Shown: in pieces, positions 1-8,421 of the stretch
How the letters are laid out: each line of letters starts with the position of its first letter
Numbering within the stretch: position 1 is the first letter of the stretch
Position numbers and translations under genes: made by a program
Source of the DNA: an uncultured bacterium
GTDB lineage: Bacteria > Bacillota_I > Bacilli_A > RF39 > UBA660
Assembly (NCBI GenBank): GCA_949285875.1
Contig: CASDZZ010000008.1
Coordinates: forward strand, 1 to 45,752
Length of the DNA: 45,752 nt
Reading direction: 5' to 3'
The notes under the pieces: generated by a model
What the model was told of the DNA's origin: nothing
The model's input: the letters and a program-made list of their open reading frames with translations, nothing else
Databases searched by the model: none

Positions 1-31
1 ATATTTGCCAAAAATATAATATAAATCATAA

Positions 32-71
32 AAAACTGATAAATAGGAAATTATTTCTATTTATCAGTTTT
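32..71 (-). terminator. Terminator after divIC
   Basis: A perfect 15-bp inverted repeat (32-46 and 57-71) with a 10-nt loop lies just past the divIC stop. The arms begin and end in runs of A and T, so it could terminate in either direction. Bases 1-31 show no gene. Confidence 0.85.
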
Positions 72-106
72 AATTTTGACTACTTTTTCAGCAGTCTCTC
101 CCTTGC

Positions 107-397
107 TTAATCTATTTTTAAAATTTTTTCACCATTTTTAGAATATAAATACTTTTCCCTTGCATACCTAGCTGCGTACTCTGGATTCTTTAATTTTTCA
201 ACATCATCAGATAATGTTTTTTGTTCTTTTTCCAATTCTTCTAATTGCTTAGTTAAAGCCTCCTTTTCAGATTTTTTTTCTGAAATTTTAATAACGTTGC
301 TAAATGAAGAAATTATTGAAAGAGAAATTATAAAAAAACAAATTATAGATGTAACAACAATCCTTCTTCTTTCCTTCGAAGTAAAATGACCAGCCAT
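107..397 (-). CDS. divIC: Septum formation initiator, FtsB/DivIC family
   Basis: This 96-aa bitopic membrane protein has a short basic cytoplasmic N-terminus (KERRR), one transmembrane segment at about residues 14-34 and a charged coiled coil at about 40-70 (LTKQLEELEKEQKTL). The typical C-terminal segment follows (PEYAARYAREKYLYSKNGE). DivIC/FtsB partners FtsL and DivIB in the divisome and is needed for septation. It is the last gene of a yabP-yabQ-divIC group, the same order as in Bacillus subtilis, and is followed by a strong terminator. The start is ATG with only a modest G-rich site upstream. Family and context agree well. Confidence 0.92.
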   Translation of the reverse strand: MAGHFTSKERRRIVVTSIICFFIISLSIISSFSNVIKISEKKSEKEALTKQLEELEKEQKTLSDDVEKLKNPEYAARYAREKYLYSKNGEKILKID

Positions 398-442
398 ATT
401 ATCATCCCCATATACTCATTATACAAAGTATATTCTGAAATT

Positions 443-715
443 TCAATATTTTTTATTATTAAAATAAAATGATTTACTAAATAATACACCTAATCCTAAA
501 AAAATAAAAATATATACGTTTAACATTCCAAAATTTATTTTGTATAAAATAGCATAAAAAATAATAGTTTGTAAATTTAAAAATATAATGCTAAATATTA
601 AATTGATTAACTTATTTTTAAATTTGAACTCACTAAATAATTTATACATAGCAAAAAAATATATACCAAAAATAAAAGAATATAAACTAACTTTAAACTG
701 TATTTCTATACTCAT
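443..715 (-). CDS. yabQ: YabQ-like spore cortex membrane protein
   Basis: A 90-aa hydrophobic protein with about three membrane segments (about 10-27, 36-56 and 61-80). It matches the size and helix pattern of the conserved YabQ core; B. subtilis YabQ is longer, about 210 aa, with a C-terminal extension that is absent here. YabQ sits in the forespore outer membrane and is needed for cortex formation in B. subtilis. The ATG overlaps the yabP stop by 4 nt (ATGA), so translation is probably coupled. The call rests on position between yabP and divIC plus topology; sequence similarity alone would be weak. Confidence 0.75.
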   Translation of the reverse strand: MSIEIQFKVSLYSFIFGIYFFAMYKLFSEFKFKNKLINLIFSIIFLNLQTIIFYAILYKINFGMLNVYIFIFLGLGVLFSKSFYFNNKKY

Positions 716-999
716 TTAAACAACCTCGTTAAAAAACCATCCTCTTTTTTTGATTTAACATCATCTAAATAAGAGAAACCATTAATTATCCCTTTTATTG
801 TAATAGTTCCATTATAAGTGTCTAATTTTATTATCTCTAATTCTTTACCTTTTATGCCTAAAGGCCCCATCGTAGTTTCAAGTAAAAATTCTTCACTATC
901 AAAACTCTCAATTTTAATAATTCCATTTATAGATATATTTTGTCTTTCTAAAATATTAATTGAATGATTAGTTATTTCTAATTTTTCTTGTTCTTTCAT
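712..999 (-). CDS. yabP: YabP sporulation protein (YabP/YqfC family)
   Basis: A 95-aa protein with the hallmark YabP core: an ESFDSEEFLLET stretch, then MGPLGIKGKEL, then GTITIKGIINGFSYLDD near the end. YabP is a mother-cell spore-coat or cortex assembly protein in B. subtilis. I chose the ATG at 999 because GGGAGG lies 7 nt upstream and because the family starts just before this point. The longer reading from 1077 would run through the spoVG terminator and add an unrelated hydrophobic leader. The gene is followed with a 4-nt overlap by yabQ, and a sigma-E-like promoter sits directly upstream (1018-1045). Confidence 0.88.
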   Translation of the reverse strand: MKEQEKLEITNHSINILERQNISINGIIKIESFDSEEFLLETTMGPLGIKGKELEIIKLDTYNGTITIKGIINGFSYLDDVKSKKEDGFLTRLFK

Positions 1000-1017
1000 C
1001 ACGATTCCTCCCAATAA

Positions 1018-1045
1018 AGAATATGAAAAAAAAATTAGAATATTA
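1018..1045 (-). promoter_or_regulatory. Candidate sigma-E-type promoter for yabP
   Basis: On the minus strand, TAATATT (1039-1045) is followed by a 13-nt spacer and CATATTCT (1018-1025). Compare the sigma-E pattern KMATATT, about 14 nt, CATACAnT. The -35 lies in one arm of the spoVG terminator. yabP is a sigma-E gene in B. subtilis. The match is partial and read by eye. Confidence 0.4.
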
Positions 1046-1060
1046 CTTAATATTCTAATT
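1033..1060 (-). terminator. Terminator after spoVG
   Basis: A perfect 13-bp inverted repeat (1033-1045 and 1048-1060) overlaps the spoVG stop. On the minus strand it is followed by an uninterrupted T run (1026-1032 read as A on plus). Confidence 0.85.
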
Positions 1061-1312
1061 AGCTTTATTATATTCATCTAAAATGGCTTTTTCTATTTTT
1101 TCTCTCATATCTTTATCTATAGGATAAACATAATCTTTATACCTACCATCTGTTAATTTTCTACTAGGCATTGCAGCAAACATCCTAGAATTACCCTTTA
1201 TTATCCTTATACCATTTACTTTTAAACAATTATCAAAAACTATTTCTGCATAACCTTTCATTCTAGAATTTTCTTTTTCTTCTTTTTGAACTGAAACACT
1301 TGTGATTTCCAT
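1055..1312 (-). CDS. spoVG: SpoVG RNA/DNA-binding regulator
   Basis: An 85-aa protein matching SpoVG end to end: it begins MEITSVSV, and has the conserved GNSRMFAAMPSRK segment and a DYVYPIDKDMREKIEKAIL helix. SpoVG proteins are small nucleic-acid-binding post-transcriptional regulators, affecting sporulation septation in Bacillus and virulence or capsule genes in staphylococci and Listeria. Two ATGs occur in tandem (1315 and 1312). The second is 7 nt from an AGGAG site and gives the family-typical N-terminus, so I use it. The gene is flanked by a terminator on each side and is probably monocistronic. Confidence 0.93.
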   Translation of the reverse strand: MEITSVSVQKEEKENSRMKGYAEIVFDNCLKVNGIRIIKGNSRMFAAMPSRKLTDGRYKDYVYPIDKDMREKIEKAILDEYNKAN

Positions 1313-1367
1313 CATATCACTCCTCTCTAAGCTATGTTATATAATATATTTTAACACACTATCAAAA

Positions 1368-1392
1368 AAAATAGCAAATAAAATGCTATTTT
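1368..1392 (-). terminator. Terminator of the adhesin operon
   Basis: The stem AAAATAGCA / TGCTATTTT (1368-1376 and 1384-1392) with a 7-nt loop overlaps the stop of the 741-aa gene. A T run follows on the minus strand (1364-1370). Confidence 0.85.
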
Positions 1393-3611
1393 TTAAACTT
1401 TTTTCTTAAAATTATAATTATAACTAAAGCAGCTGCCAAACCAGAAATCAATAATGTATAATTTATAACATTTCTTCCTGTTGTTATTGTAACAATAAAT
1501 TCTGCCGAATCACTACTACCTTCTACTTTAGCTTTTTGGTTAACAAGCTGGACTTGATAAAAATCTTGGTTCCCTTCAGTTGATTTATCACTTATGGTAA
1601 ACACTGCTGTAGAATCTTTTTCAGCTATAATCTCATAACCTTCTGGAGCTTGCTTTTCAACTATTCTATATTCACCTGGAGGTAAGTTTTTAATATTAAT
1701 AGTACCATCAACTGTCTCTAAAATATACGTTGCTCCTTCAGAATCTTCTGTAAGCCCTTCAACATACTTATAAACAGCTTCACCCTCATGCTTTAATAGA
1801 ACATCTCTATAAATATTATTTTGTTTTACTTGAAGTGAATACTTACCACCGTCAATTAATTCACCTTCATCATTAACTTTGTTAAATACAACTCCAGTAA
1901 CGCCATTATACATAGTAACTGTCGTAAGGTCATCACCAGCTTTAATAGTCACCTTTTTTGAAGGCTCAGCTGGAAGCTGATAACCTGTTGGAGCTTGAAT
2001 TTCGGTAATAACATAATCACCCTTTTTTATGCCTTTTATGTTAAATGTACCGTTACAAGTTTTTATTTCAGAACTTTCTGCTTTATCATCTAAAACATAA
2101 TTTCCAGGAGATACCTCTCTTAGTTTTAAATAATCAGTTCCTTTCTTTATCGTAAACTTTCCACCGGTATAGGTTCCTTTACAACCATTCTCCGTATAGT
2201 CTGGTATATTTACTATCTTACCATCTTCATCAATTGTTTTCTTTTCTAATTCTAAATCCATTGATTTATTTACAACTGGCTTACCCTGATCTATTTCACC
2301 ATAATTATTAGTTCCTACCTTATCCCCACTTTCAACTTTAATGTATTTTGAAGCGTTATCAGGAACATAGCCATCAGGAGCACTGGTTTCTTTTACATAA
2401 TAATTACCAGGATTTTTAATATCCCTATAATAAGCATAACCATCATCACCAGTTGTTATTGTAGCTATATACTGGGTTAATTGATAATTGCCATATACTT
2501 TAAACTCAGCACCTTTTAAAGGATTTCCTTCTTCATCTACCTTTTTTACTCTAAGTTGATATATAGGAGCTTTGTCAGTATAAACATACATATATAAATT
2601 AAGATTTCTAGTCCCCCATGCTAAAGTTTGAGTTTCAGCTCTTTTAAAGTAAGTCATTCCTTGAACTTTTGGTAAGGAAGTTTTTCCATCATCTTTGTAA
2701 GTATAAGTAAATTTTAACAACACCGGATTAGTTTTTGAAATTTCTTTTGTTGAAGTTATTATTATTTTACTAGTAGATTTTGACACCTTTACTGCTGGAT
2801 CATTACTTTCTATCTTATAATAGTTAATTGAATTTCTAACTGCAGTATTAGTTAACGATATAGTAGTAGAAAAAGTTCTAGTTGACTCATTATATTCTGT
2901 CAACATTTTAGGTTTCGATTTTGCAGCTGAATCCGTAATATCTAAATTTGAAATTTGTTTTTTAAAATATTGGGGATCAAATCTAGCAGAACATCTTAAA
3001 ATGGCTTTATACTCATTAAATATTTTAGCTTGTTTAGGCCTTGCCAAAATATTATACATTTTAACAGGTAGAGCTAATCCTTCTGGTCCATAGGTGCCCA
3101 ACCCCTTAACTATCGGCGGATAATAAATAGTACCATTAGCTTGATAAGGAATATAATTATTTTGTAATAGTATTTTTTCAGAATCAATTTTTGCTCTTTC
3201 ACCAGAAGTTAATTCCCAAATAAGAATCTGCGCTGCAATCACGCTTTCATTACTTGAAGGATTAAAACATGACATAACCGAACTCATATCATTTGCTTTA
3301 GGATGAACTGCATATGTAGAAGTCGCAGTATATCCAGGAAGAGTATTATTAATACCAAATTTAATTTTAGGATCAATACAAAAAGCATTTCCTCCCTTGT
3401 TAATATTTCCATCTAATATAATATACTTTCCTATTACTGAAGGATCCCTATGATCATTTATATTTTGATATCCTAATGTCTGATACCATATTTTTTCATA
3501 ATTATTTCCCCATAGGCTAGTATGTTTAATCGTTATAGCAAAAACAGATGAAGGGAAAATTACAAAACCAATAATGAATATTAAAAACAATAAACTTTTT
3601 TTATTTTTCAT
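1386..3611 (-). CDS. Thioester-domain / Cna-B repeat surface protein
   Basis: A 741-aa secreted, membrane-tethered adhesin. In order: signal peptide (about 1-25, ending SSVFA); a thioester domain (about 26-200) with the candidate bond partners Cys78 (AFCIDP) and Gln128 (AAQILIW); a linker region; three SpaA/Cna-B type domains at about 350-445, 446-570 and 571-695, each with the KGAEFKV- or YVKET-like lysine and glutamate positions that form isopeptide bonds in this fold; and a C-terminal helix (about 708-731) ending RKKFKK. Thioester adhesins bind host or surface amines covalently. No LPXTG-like motif precedes the last helix, so it appears to stay in the membrane and not be sorted to the wall. 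Its ATG overlaps the stop of the upstream 1503-aa gene by 11 nt, indicating translational coupling. Confidence 0.87.
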   Translation of the reverse strand: MKNKKSLLFLIFIIGFVIFPSSVFAITIKHTSLWGNNYEKIWYQTLGYQNINDHRDPSVIGKYIILDGNINKGGNAFCIDPKIKFGINNTLPGYTATSTYAVHPKANDMSSVMSCFNPSSNESVIAAQILIWELTSGERAKIDSEKILLQNNYIPYQANGTIYYPPIVKGLGTYGPEGLALPVKMYNILARPKQAKIFNEYKAILRCSARFDPQYFKKQISNLDITDSAAKSKPKMLTEYNESTRTFSTTISLTNTAVRNSINYYKIESNDPAVKVSKSTSKIIITSTKEISKTNPVLLKFTYTYKDDGKTSLPKVQGMTYFKRAETQTLAWGTRNLNLYMYVYTDKAPIYQLRVKKVDEEGNPLKGAEFKVYGNYQLTQYIATITTGDDGYAYYRDIKNPGNYYVKETSAPDGYVPDNASKYIKVESGDKVGTNNYGEIDQGKPVVNKSMDLELEKKTIDEDGKIVNIPDYTENGCKGTYTGGKFTIKKGTDYLKLREVSPGNYVLDDKAESSEIKTCNGTFNIKGIKKGDYVITEIQAPTGYQLPAEPSKKVTIKAGDDLTTVTMYNGVTGVVFNKVNDEGELIDGGKYSLQVKQNNIYRDVLLKHEGEAVYKYVEGLTEDSEGATYILETVDGTINIKNLPPGEYRIVEKQAPEGYEIIAEKDSTAVFTISDKSTEGNQDFYQVQLVNQKAKVEGSSDSAEFIVTITTGRNVINYTLLISGLAAALVIIIILRKKFKK

Positions 3612-6600
3612 CTGTATTACCTCCTAGTATTGTTAATTCATCTATCGAAGCATAGTTTATAAATGAACCAGCTTCTTTTCTTGAAATATCAAATGCAATA
3701 GTTAAATACTTCTTTTCCCCTTCATTAATAACTTCATCTTTAAGACTTTCATTAATTAAGTAACCATCTTCTGATAAAGTCCATCCTTTATTTTCTTCAT
3801 AAGAAGGATTAAAACTCATACCATCAGGAATACTTTCAGAAACTATAGTTGCATACCCTGGATAATGTTTAACATTTTCTATTTCCAATAAGTAAACAAC
3901 TTTAATATTTAGCTTATTCATGTCTTTTACATCAATTTTAGCTAATTTTGCATTACCAAATTCTTTAATAGTTCTTACACCTAAAGCATTTGTAATTTCA
4001 GCCCTAGTTACATATTTATTTATTTTCAACTCAAAATTTTTCTTTAAAACCAAACCTAAATTAATATTTTTTACAAGTCTTGTTTCCTGACCTATATTAA
4101 TTGTATCTGTTCTATAAACAGTCTTTGGCTTTTCTTCAGGTTCTTCCTCTGGATTTTCCTCATCTGGTTCTTCTTCGCTACCTTCTTTTTTATCTTTATC
4201 TTCACCAGGTTTATCAATTTGGGTAGCTTCCTTAAACACTGAAATCTTTGATTTGTCATTTGTTTTATCTGATAAAGCTGCCGTTATACCATATTTTTCA
4301 TTATTAAATTCAGCTTCTATATAAAAATCACCTTCTTTTAATCCTGAAAAACTATATTCTCCTTTTTCGTTAGGGGTTGTTGTATCTAGTAAGTTACCTT
4401 CTTTATCAAATAGTTTTAATGTAACTTCTGAAACTTTCTTTTCATCATCTTCCATTAAACCGTTAACATTAAAATCTTCCCAAACAATACCCATTATTTT
4501 TTTACTTATTACTTCTACTGAGGCATCCTTGAAGCTAATATATTTAGAACCGTCGTATTTTAAATATGACTTGAATAGATATTTATCAGCTGGTTTATTA
4601 CCATTAACTTTTACCTCAACAGTATTACTAATTGTTTTATTAATGTCTAATTTATCAAAACTTAATTTAAATGCTGTGAAACCAGAATAATAACCGTCTT
4701 TTTGTTTATAGTCATTACAGCTAGTCCATTTTATTTCACCAATCATATTTTCTTTTTGTATATCAGCTGGCGAAGCTTCAGTACACATTGCACCATCTGG
4801 CAATTTAACACTTAGTTCACCGTTAAATTTAGAGCCAGTATCTTCCTCAGAATTATATGGAAGTATAGTATATGTACTTAAATTAGTTATAGCTTGTTCT
4901 GAATTATTTTTTAACTTTAATATATGTTCAAAATTTGAATTCTGATTAATAGAATTAGCATAATTCTTATTTGAGTAAATATATTGTGCATATGATATTT
5001 CTTTAGCATTTTTTACAGTAATTTTCTTAATATCAGTTTTAAATTTATCAACTGATGATACGTCATTATTGATTGTTGTATCGTTTCCTACAATATCACT
5101 CCACATATTACCAATAATTGTTTTAATTTCGTAATCACCATCTTGTAATTCTACATCAAAATTATAATCAAATTTTATTCTTTCTAAAACAGAATTAGGA
5201 TTTGAACTAGGATAATAATATAATAAAAGTGTACTGCCATCTTCTCCTTTCAATGTAAGAAGTGGTTCAAAATCAGAATAATCACTATTATAAATATAAT
5301 TAATACCTTTTGGTAATTGAACCATGATATAAGATGTTATTGTATCATAGCCCAAAATATTTGAACTTATACTCATGGCTGGTGCAGTTATAGTTGCAAC
5401 GCCCTCATAAGTGTAAACTAAATTCTTAGAAGCATCTACAATTAAGTCTGTACCAAAGTCTCCATTTTTCTTACCTATTTTAATATCTGATCTAATTTTA
5501 TAAGGAGTTATATATACACTCTTAGTTTCATCAGCAGATATTGTATTTTTGCCCCAAGTGGCTTTTGTTACTGCAGAAAATTTTAAGTTTGTAATATCTT
5601 TTGCTAAATTTTCATCAGTAGGCAAAACAGTTCTAACCTTATACTTTGTATTTAATTCCACTTTAGTTCCTGGTTTTAATTCAAATTCAACTCCTTCTTC
5701 ATCATTTTTAGAAATTTTAATCTCTATATGATCTACTTTTTCTTCATTCTTATATTCTTCTGGATTTATACATTGACTTGCTGATAAACAATACTTAATA
5801 TCAACTTTTGGAATTCCATTAACAGAAGACCCATTTTGAGTAATATTTAATCCTACATAAGAACTCGTTTCAGTAACTTCATTAGAATAAGCTATTGGAA
5901 TTAAATTTTCATTAACAGGTATTTCAATTTTTAATTCATCAATATTATCATCTGCATCAAAACCATAATCAAAAACAGATTTTAATACAACTTCTTCTCC
6001 CATTGCTGCTGTATAGTAATTACCAGATAATTTATCACTATTTTTTTGATCATTATCTACTTTAACACTTAGACCTTGTTCTGTAACATAAAAATCATTA
6101 GTTAAAGAGTTTGTTCCTATAGATGTATCACCATTTACGGTTTCAGCTATACTTTCGCTATCATTTACTTTTGCTTTTAAAGCAACCTTTATATCACCAC
6201 TTCCAGCTACTTTTGGAGAATTTACTGTTACGTAATAAGCTCCCACAGCATAAAAATTATCTCCTACTGAAACTATCTTTCCAGATGGATTCATACTAGA
6301 AATTTTCATTTTATAAGAAGGTGCTAAAATAGAAACATTTTTAGAAATAAAATATTCTATATTATCATCAACAATTTTATATGAGACTGTATAATTTCCG
6401 GCATTTGATGTATCTATATCACTAGGTTGATAAAAAACTGTACAAGAACCTCCTTCTTTCTTACAATCAATTGCACCATCATCAAGTTTTACACCCGTTT
6501 CTTTATATTCGCCATTTATACTAATATAATTATCATCAACAGAAACTTTTTTTGACTTAACAGAAGGTTGCTCTGATTCATCAATTACAATTATTGTTCT

Positions 6601-8112
6601 TTTACCAATTTCTTCTCCTTCTTCTGATAAATACTTTTGTGTATAAGTTCCTTTATCTAAGACTTTAGAAGGTGGAAGTTCAACTTTAGAATCATCTTTA
6701 TCATAATACTCTACTACATAATTAAGCGCTTTTTGTTGTTTTTCATTATCATAAATACCTTTATCTTCAATTTGTTCTTCGCCCATTACATACTGAGTTT
6801 TTTCGCCTATAAGAGAATATGTTCCTGAGTTTTCTGAAACTTTAATATTCTGAGTAATAATAATATCATTTTTTCTGTTATTATCTATATCAAAACTATA
6901 CTTAACTTCATAATTCCCAGCTTCATTTAAATTAACTGTTGCATCTTCTATTACTTTTCCGTCCTTATAATATTCAATATTACAAATTCCACCTTTACAA
7001 TCTTGAAGGTTTTGATCACCTATTTTAAATTTAGGTGTAGAGACGCTATATTCATTAAAAGCAGAACTTTTAGAAGCATTTTGATCCAATTCAATATTTT
7101 TAGGTATATAAAGAAAAATATTAGTTAATTCATTTGTTTTAGGTTCTAAAGTTTGTTCTTGGAACTCTTCTATTGAATCAATTTTTCCTGATATGCTACT
7201 TAAATCTGGAACAACGCTAGATGCAAAATAATTTTTATTGGAGCTATTTATTCCAAAGTAGTCACCGCCTTCATTTTTTGTATAAATATTAAGATGTTTT
7301 CCACTTTCAACTTCATATGATTTTAAAATTACTTCTGAGCTAGTTTTAAAATAGATACCTGTTAAGTTTTCAATTGGTTCATTTGATTTAAATCCTAGCA
7401 TTACCCCAAACTTAACATTACGACCATCACTTGTTTTTTGAGCTATACCTGGTCTAACAAGAGGACTTAAAACAAGCTCTTTATCATAACTTGTTTTAAC
7501 AGTTGGCACATTATCAACTCTTTTAAACCCTTCTGCCTTACTACCAGCCTTTATAGAAATTTCAGGTTGTATAACAGAATCCCTTTCAGCATTTAAAACT
7601 TCAGCAGAAAAACTTAGAGTATGTTCTGAGCAAGCACTAACACTATTTGTTACTATCGTTATTGTTTTACCATCTTCTGAAACTGAAGAGTTAGAACTTT
7701 CATCACTCCCTAACCACTTTACAAAAGAAGCATCAGCAAGAGTAGCTGTTAAAGTTACATTATCCACAAGACTTGGTGTTTCTGAACCACTTTTGCAACT
7801 TCCATCATCAAGCATGTAGCTAATACTATACATTATAGAAGTAAAGTTCTTTGCTACCTTATTTTCAGACGAAGTTGCAACATCTACTTTGGATACTGTT
7901 GCATCAGCCTTATCAACTTCATTACCACTAGCAGCTTGAACTGCGAATGCAATTATAGATGATAGCAAAAAAAGTCCAACAAATGAACTCAAAACTTTAT
8001 GTTCTATAAATAAATTTTTTAGTTTGAATTTTATCCAAAATAATACGTCTTTTAATACTTCCCAAGATTTTTTTAAAGAAATTTTAAGCTTTTCAATATG
8101 ATTATTTTTCAT
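3601..8112 (-). CDS. Giant multidomain surface protein (Ig-like repeats, SdrD-B domain)
   Basis: A 1503-aa extracellular protein. A basic 39-residue N-terminal tail precedes a hydrophobic segment (about 40-60, ending AVQAAS), which is either a long signal peptide or an uncleaved anchor. Then come several beta-rich Ig-like modules, recognisable by recurring GNYEVKYSFD / GNYTVSYKIV strands and paired cysteines (CKGGIC, CKKEGGSC, CLSASQC). An SdrD-B-like module lies near 1195-1290 (GIVWEDFNVNGLMEDDE). It is followed by an acidic Glu/Pro linker near 1300-1327 and a C-terminal DUF11-like module. There is no LPXTG and no C-terminal helix. A strong site (TTGGAGG) precedes the ATG, and a consensus-like promoter lies upstream. 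It is co-transcribed with the thioester protein, and the two probably form one surface structure; that partnership is inference. Confidence 0.85.
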   Translation of the reverse strand: MKNNHIEKLKISLKKSWEVLKDVLFWIKFKLKNLFIEHKVLSSFVGLFLLSSIIAFAVQAASGNEVDKADATVSKVDVATSSENKVAKNFTSIMYSISYMLDDGSCKSGSETPSLVDNVTLTATLADASFVKWLGSDESSNSSVSEDGKTITIVTNSVSACSEHTLSFSAEVLNAERDSVIQPEISIKAGSKAEGFKRVDNVPTVKTSYDKELVLSPLVRPGIAQKTSDGRNVKFGVMLGFKSNEPIENLTGIYFKTSSEVILKSYEVESGKHLNIYTKNEGGDYFGINSSNKNYFASSVVPDLSSISGKIDSIEEFQEQTLEPKTNELTNIFLYIPKNIELDQNASKSSAFNEYSVSTPKFKIGDQNLQDCKGGICNIEYYKDGKVIEDATVNLNEAGNYEVKYSFDIDNNRKNDIIITQNIKVSENSGTYSLIGEKTQYVMGEEQIEDKGIYDNEKQQKALNYVVEYYDKDDSKVELPPSKVLDKGTYTQKYLSEEGEEIGKRTIIVIDESEQPSVKSKKVSVDDNYISINGEYKETGVKLDDGAIDCKKEGGSCTVFYQPSDIDTSNAGNYTVSYKIVDDNIEYFISKNVSILAPSYKMKISSMNPSGKIVSVGDNFYAVGAYYVTVNSPKVAGSGDIKVALKAKVNDSESIAETVNGDTSIGTNSLTNDFYVTEQGLSVKVDNDQKNSDKLSGNYYTAAMGEEVVLKSVFDYGFDADDNIDELKIEIPVNENLIPIAYSNEVTETSSYVGLNITQNGSSVNGIPKVDIKYCLSASQCINPEEYKNEEKVDHIEIKISKNDEEGVEFELKPGTKVELNTKYKVRTVLPTDENLAKDITNLKFSAVTKATWGKNTISADETKSVYITPYKIRSDIKIGKKNGDFGTDLIVDASKNLVYTYEGVATITAPAMSISSNILGYDTITSYIMVQLPKGINYIYNSDYSDFEPLLTLKGEDGSTLLLYYYPSSNPNSVLERIKFDYNFDVELQDGDYEIKTIIGNMWSDIVGNDTTINNDVSSVDKFKTDIKKITVKNAKEISYAQYIYSNKNYANSINQNSNFEHILKLKNNSEQAITNLSTYTILPYNSEEDTGSKFNGELSVKLPDGAMCTEASPADIQKENMIGEIKWTSCNDYKQKDGYYSGFTAFKLSFDKLDINKTISNTVEVKVNGNKPADKYLFKSYLKYDGSKYISFKDASVEVISKKIMGIVWEDFNVNGLMEDDEKKVSEVTLKLFDKEGNLLDTTTPNEKGEYSFSGLKEGDFYIEAEFNNEKYGITAALSDKTNDKSKISVFKEATQIDKPGEDKDKKEGSEEEPDEENPEEEPEEKPKTVYRTDTINIGQETRLVKNINLGLVLKKNFELKINKYVTRAEITNALGVRTIKEFGNAKLAKIDVKDMNKLNIKVVYLLEIENVKHYPGYATIVSESIPDGMSFNPSYEENKGWTLSEDGYLINESLKDEVINEGEKKYLTIAFDISRKEAGSFINYASIDELTILGGNTDEK

Positions 8113-8142
8113 AATGTGCCTCCAATCATACTTATATAATAT

Positions 8143-8171
8143 ATTAAACTATAAATATATCGAAAAGTCAA
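8143..8171 (-). promoter_or_regulatory. Promoter of the adhesin operon
   Basis: Minus-strand -35 TTGACT (8166-8171), 17-nt spacer, -10 TTTAAT (8143-8148). The start point would fall about 25 nt before the 1503-aa gene. It lies downstream of the veg terminator, so the operon has its own sigma-A-type promoter. Confidence 0.6.
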
Positions 8172-8199
8172 TGAAACAGAAAAATCAATTAAAAAAAAA

Positions 8200-8213
8200 T
8201 TCACGAAAGTGAA
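8200..8213 (-). terminator. Terminator after veg
   Basis: The hairpin TTCAC-GAAA-GTGAA overlaps the veg stop and is followed on the minus strand by nine T residues (8191-8199). Confidence 0.8.
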
Positions 8214-8413
8214 CTTATTATTACATTATTTATAAGAATATCATTATACCCAAAACTTTTAATATCAGTAGTTGTTTTTAAAGTCCATATATTTTTATAT
8301 GTATTTAAAATTACACCTTCACAAATTTCACTTTTATTTCTGCCTACATCTATAACTACTTTTACCTTTTTTCCCTTTAGATTCTTAATTTTTTCTTTTA
8401 TATCGTTAAGCAT
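8201..8413 (-). CDS. veg: Veg protein
   Basis: A 70-aa protein of the Veg (DUF1021) family: an N-terminal helix (DIKEKIKNLKGKKVKV), a central GRNKSEICEGVILNTY segment and a C-terminal SFGYNDIL strand, all in family order. In B. subtilis Veg promotes biofilm matrix expression by countering SinR. Its start lies 9 nt past the yabG stop with a GGAGGG site between, so yabG and veg are probably one transcript here. This is shorter than B. subtilis Veg (86 aa). Confidence 0.88.
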   Translation of the reverse strand: MLNDIKEKIKNLKGKKVKVVIDVGRNKSEICEGVILNTYKNIWTLKTTTDIKSFGYNDILINNVIISSLS

Positions 8414-8421
8414 TAACCCTC

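Noticed and set aside
1000-1077. yabP start at 1077 with a hydrophobic leader
   Set aside because: It runs through the spoVG terminator; GGGAGG upstream of 999 and family length favour the shorter form.
3601-8112. LPXTG sorting signal in the 1503-aa protein
   Set aside because: No LPXTG, hydrophobic segment or basic tail at the C-terminus, which ends in a soluble DUF11-like module.
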